DNA of 8,562 nucleotides from Bryobacterales bacterium (GTDB lineage: Bacteria > Acidobacteriota > Terriglobia > Bryobacterales > Bryobacteraceae), in contig PLRZ01000288.1 in assembly GCA_003164075.1 (NCBI GenBank), positions 1 to 8,562 on the forward strand, given 5' to 3'. The position numbers and the translations under genes are program-made. The notes under the pieces are model-generated. The model was not told the origin of the DNA. It saw only the letters and a program-made list of their open reading frames with translations, and ran no database searches. Below, one piece after another: positions 5,423 through 8,562 of the stretch (within the stretch, counting starts at the first letter, position 1; each line of letters begins with the position of its first letter).

Positions 5423-8400
5423 ATGATTCGCGCTCTTGTAGACTTCGCGCTTAACAATAAATTCGTGGTGTTGGCGATCGCCGTCTTGTTGCTCGGTTGG
5501 GGAGCTATCTCGTTTCACAACCTGCCGGTGGAGGCCTATCCGGACATAGCGGACAACTATGTGACGGTGATTACCCAGTGGGCCGGACGCTCCGCCGAAG
5601 AAGTGGAACAGCAGGTGACGATTCCGATCGAAATTCAAATGGCCGGAATGCCCCATATGACCTTTCTGCGTTCCGAGTCGATTTTCGGCCTGTCGTTCGT
5701 GATTATGATCTACGACGACACCTCCGTAAACGACTGGAACCGTCAGAAGGTGCTGGAACGGCTGACTCAGGTCAATCTTCCCAACGGCCAGAACCTGCAG
5801 CCTCAAATCGGCACGGACTGGAGCACCACGGGGCAAATCTATTGGTACACGCTGCGTAGCTCCAATCCGCAGTACGACCTGATGGAGTTGAGATCGCTCG
5901 AAGACTGGGTGCTGCTGAAGCAGTTCAAATCCGTTCCCAACGTGGTGGACGTTTCCGATTTCGGCGGCACGGTGCGAGAGTACCAGGTGCGAGTGGACCC
6001 CAACAAGCTGGTGTCTTATGGATTGAGCATCGGCCAGGTGGAGCAGCAGCTTGCCAACAACAACATCAATGCCGGCGGCAGCTTCGTCGAGGAAGGCATG
6101 CAGCAAATGAACGTTCGCGCGCTGGGGCTTTTCAGCACGGTGAACGACATTGAGCAGACCATGCTGAAGACCCAGGCCGGCACCGCGCTTCGGGTGAAGG
6201 ATATCGCGCTGGTGGCGCAGGGGCCCAAGATCCGGCTGGGCCACATGGCTAGAGCCAACCACATGGAAGACGGGCGCATCATCGACGAGCCGGATGTTAT
6301 TCAGGGCGGCGTGCTGATGCGCAAAGGCGCCGAGGAGGAGCCCACACTCGACGCGATTCACAAGAAAGTCTACGAGTTGAACCACGGCATTCTGCCTCCC
6401 GGCGTGGAGGTGGTGCCCATGTTAGACCGCACCGATCTGCTGCATTTCACCTTGCACACAGTGATGCACAACCTGATTGAAGGCATGCTGCTGGTGAGCG
6501 TCATCCTGTTTCTCTTCCTGCTGAATGCGCGGGCCGCGCTTATTGTTGCCCTGACGATTCCGTTCTCGCTGCTGTTTGCCTCCATCTGGCTGGACTTGGC
6601 CCACATTCCGGCTAACCTTCTTTCGCTGGGTGCACTGGATTTCGGAATGGTGGTGGATGGCGCCGTGGTCATGGTGGAAAACATCATCCGGCACCTGAAC
6701 AAGGATCGCCGCGGCGCCCCCGGACCTCCAAAAACCGTCGCGGAAGTCATCCGCGAAGCTTGCCATGAAGTGCAACGGCCGGTCTTTTACGCTATCGCCA
6801 TTATCATCACCGCCTATCTGCCGATCTTCACGCTGCAACGCGTAGAGGGCCGCTTATTCAGGCCAATGGCCTGGACGGTAGCTTTGGCTCTTCTCGGCGC
6901 TATGACGTTTTCGATTCTTATCGCACCGGTGCTGGCAGCCACCTTCTTCCGCAAGGGCGTTCGGGAACGGCACAACGTGGTTCTGGAGTTCCTGGTGGAA
7001 CAGTACCGAAGGCGGTTGCGCTGGGCCGTGCGACATCGCTGGATTGTGGCATGCGTTGCTTTGATATCGTTGTCGGGAACGGTTTATCTGGGCTTTGGCG
7101 GCGTGATTGGCGCGGAATTCCTGCCCCATCTGGATGAAGGCGCCATTTGGGCGCGCGGCACTCTGGCGAACAGCACCAGTCTTTCGGAGGGCGAGAAATT
7201 CACTAACCAGTGCCGCTATGTTTTCGCGTCGTTCCCGGAGGTGAAAACGGTGGTGTCGCAGGTGGGCCGGCCCGACGATGGAACCGACACCGGAGGATTT
7301 TCCAATACAGAGTATTTCGTCGACCTGAAGCCACACGAGCAATGGCGCCCCATATTTCATAAGAGCAAAGAGGAACTGATCGCCGCCATGAACCGCGCCC
7401 TGGAGAAATACCCGGGGGCGGACTGGAACTTTTCGCAGCCGATTGAAGACAACGTCGGAGAAACCATGACGGGAACCAAGGGCTCGCTGGCGCTCAAGAT
7501 TTTCGGAGATGACTTGAAGGTTCTCGAGCAGAAGGGCGAAGAGGTCACGGCCGTCATGTCGGGGATCCCGGGAATGCATGACGTCAAGCTCTTACGAGAT
7601 TTCGGCCAACCAAATCTCAACTTAACCATCGACCGCCGGCTGGCGGCTCGTTTCGGAATCAACGTGACAGACATACAAGACGCCATCCAGACGGCCGTGG
7701 GCGGGAATGCGGTGAGCCAGGTACTGATCGGCGAGCAGCGGTACGACGTGGCGGTGCGCTACCAGGAGCCATATCGCAATACGGCGCGGGCCATTACGAG
7801 CGTTCGCCTGCTGTCCCCTTCCGGAGAACGGGTCTCTCTGGCGCAGCTGACTCATGTCGAGGTCAAGGACGGCGCATACGATATATACCGGGAAGGCAAC
7901 AGCCGCTATATAGCAGTCACTTTCAACGTACGAGGCCGCGATCTGGGGACTACGGTCGGGGATGCGGCCAAGCTGATCAAGGAGAAGGTGAAGCTGCCGC
8001 CGGGCTATAGTGTCGATTGGTCGGGTGAGTACGAGAGCGAAAAGCGGGCGGAAGCGCGGCTGGCCCTCGTGGTTCCGCTGACCGTCCTGGTCATCTTCAT
8101 CATTCTCTATACAATGTTCCGCTCTTACAAATGGGCGCTGCTGATTCTGCTGAACGTCGGTTTGGCGCGCGTGGGCGGCTTCCTGGCTCTCATGATTACG
8201 GGCACTTATCTGAGCGTGTCCTCAGGGGTAGGCATGTTAGCGCTCTTTGGCGTGTCGGTGCAAACCGGCGTCATCATGGTGGAGTACATTAACCAGCGCC
8301 GGGCCAGAGGCCATTCGATTGAGGATTCCGCGGTGGAAGGCGCGGTGCTGAGACTGCGTCCCATTATGATGACGATGCTGGTGGCGACGCTGGGACTGCT

Positions 8401-8562
8401 ACCGGCGGCGCTCTCGCACGACATCGGGTCCGACTCCCAACGGCCCTTCGCGATTGTCATCGTCGGCGGCCTGATTTCCGACTTACTGCTGAGTATTGTC
8501 CTGCTGCCCACGTTTTATGTCTGGATCGCGCGGGACGGCGATCAACTTCCCGCACCGGAGGG
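5423..8562 (+). CDS. Heavy-metal-type RND efflux pump, CzcA/CusA-like (3' end cut by window)
   Basis: This is a proton-driven inner-membrane pump, probably working as a trimer with the preceding adaptor. The frame runs uninterrupted from ATG 5423 (AGGA at 5412-5415, 7 nt before) to the window edge: 1046 residues, near full length for the family. TM1 spans about 14-31, TM2-TM4 about 351-421, and a second helix block follows from about residue 885. TM4 holds DFGMVVDGAVVMVEN with D406, D412 and E419, the same spacing as the D402/D408/E415 relay of CzcA, which marks it as HME-RND rather than a drug pump. Porter-domain signatures are QVGRPDDGTD (613-622) and QPIEDNVGETMTG (672-684). By my alignment E680 falls where CusA has copper-binding M672, arguing weakly against Cu/Ag; the substrate is otherwise open. 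No outer-membrane factor gene is visible. Confidence 0.93.
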   Translation, partial: MIRALVDFALNNKFVVLAIAVLLLGWGAISFHNLPVEAYPDIADNYVTVITQWAGRSAEEVEQQVTIPIEIQMAGMPHMTFLRSESIFGLSFVIMIYDDTSVNDWNRQKVLERLTQVNLPNGQNLQPQIGTDWSTTGQIYWYTLRSSNPQYDLMELRSLEDWVLLKQFKSVPNVVDVSDFGGTVREYQVRVDPNKLVSYGLSIGQVEQQLANNNINAGGSFVEEGMQQMNVRALGLFSTVNDIEQTMLKTQAGTALRVKDIALVAQGPKIRLGHMARANHMEDGRIIDEPDVIQGGVLMRKGAEEEPTLDAIHKKVYELNHGILPPGVEVVPMLDRTDLLHFTLHTVMHNLIEGMLLVSVILFLFLLNARAALIVALTIPFSLLFASIWLDLAHIPANLLSLGALDFGMVVDGAVVMVENIIRHLNKDRRGAPGPPKTVAEVIREACHEVQRPVFYAIAIIITAYLPIFTLQRVEGRLFRPMAWTVALALLGAMTFSILIAPVLAATFFRKGVRERHNVVLEFLVEQYRRRLRWAVRHRWIVACVALISLSGTVYLGFGGVIGAEFLPHLDEGAIWARGTLANSTSLSEGEKFTNQCRYVFASFPEVKTVVSQVGRPDDGTDTGGFSNTEYFVDLKPHEQWRPIFHKSKEELIAAMNRALEKYPGADWNFSQPIEDNVGETMTGTKGSLALKIFGDDLKVLEQKGEEVTAVMSGIPGMHDVKLLRDFGQPNLNLTIDRRLAARFGINVTDIQDAIQTAVGGNAVSQVLIGEQRYDVAVRYQEPYRNTARAITSVRLLSPSGERVSLAQLTHVEVKDGAYDIYREGNSRYIAVTFNVRGRDLGTTVGDAAKLIKEKVKLPPGYSVDWSGEYESEKRAEARLALVVPLTVLVIFIILYTMFRSYKWALLILLNVGLARVGGFLALMITGTYLSVSSGVGMLALFGVSVQTGVIMVEYINQRRARGHSIEDSAVEGAVLRLRPIMMTMLVATLGLLPAALSHDIGSDSQRPFAIVIVGGLISDLLLSIVLLPTFYVWIARDGDQLPAPE

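Noticed and set aside
5342..6385. 347-residue minus-strand open frame
   Set aside because: It is antisense to the adaptor end and pump start, which are unmistakable, and is rich in His and Val as expected of a shadow frame.
1..8562. CRISPR array, tRNA or rRNA genes
   Set aside because: No regularly spaced direct repeats, no cloverleaf with T-loop consensus, and no rRNA-like sequence were seen on either strand.

Overview
The window is GC-rich bacterial DNA, probably from an Acidobacteriota lineage (Solibacterales/Bryobacterales type). The basis is the Oar-like TonB receptor remnant, the secreted protein with a W-T-E-E-D...S-P-W segment, and short palindromic intergenic repeats of a kind I remember from such genomes. 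No search was run, so the taxonomy is inference.

Layout. Positions 1-138 hold the tail of an unrecognised protein. Positions 139-1260 have no intact gene. They contain a nested inverted repeat (160-250), then the decayed 3' part of a TonB-dependent receptor gene (331-1093, + strand). Inside this relic sits a 213-bp element (754-966) with 16-bp terminal inverted repeats and an apparent 7-bp target duplication. Removing the element and one duplication rejoins the receptor reading frame exactly. From 1261 all genes are on the + strand: a secreted modular outer-membrane barrel (1261-3201) and, 10 nt later, a secreted protein of unknown function (3212-3937). A 327-nt spacer follows, carrying a double hairpin and a possible promoter. 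Then come a lipoprotein membrane-fusion adaptor (4265-5410) and, 12 nt later, a heavy-metal-type RND pump (5423 to the window end, with only the last few residues missing).

The adaptor and pump form two parts of a tripartite efflux system: inner-membrane proton-driven pump plus periplasmic adaptor. The pump keeps the full acidic proton-relay signature of HME-RND proteins (D406, D412, E419). No TolC/CzcC-like outer-membrane factor is visible. The upstream barrel is a porin-type protein and should not be assumed to be that channel. The metal exported cannot be fixed from sequence, but the residue that appears to align with a key copper-binding methionine of CusA is Glu here.

The most interesting part is the supposedly empty left arm: a receptor pseudogene invaded by a small, apparently non-autonomous mobile element whose insertion can be reconstructed to the base.
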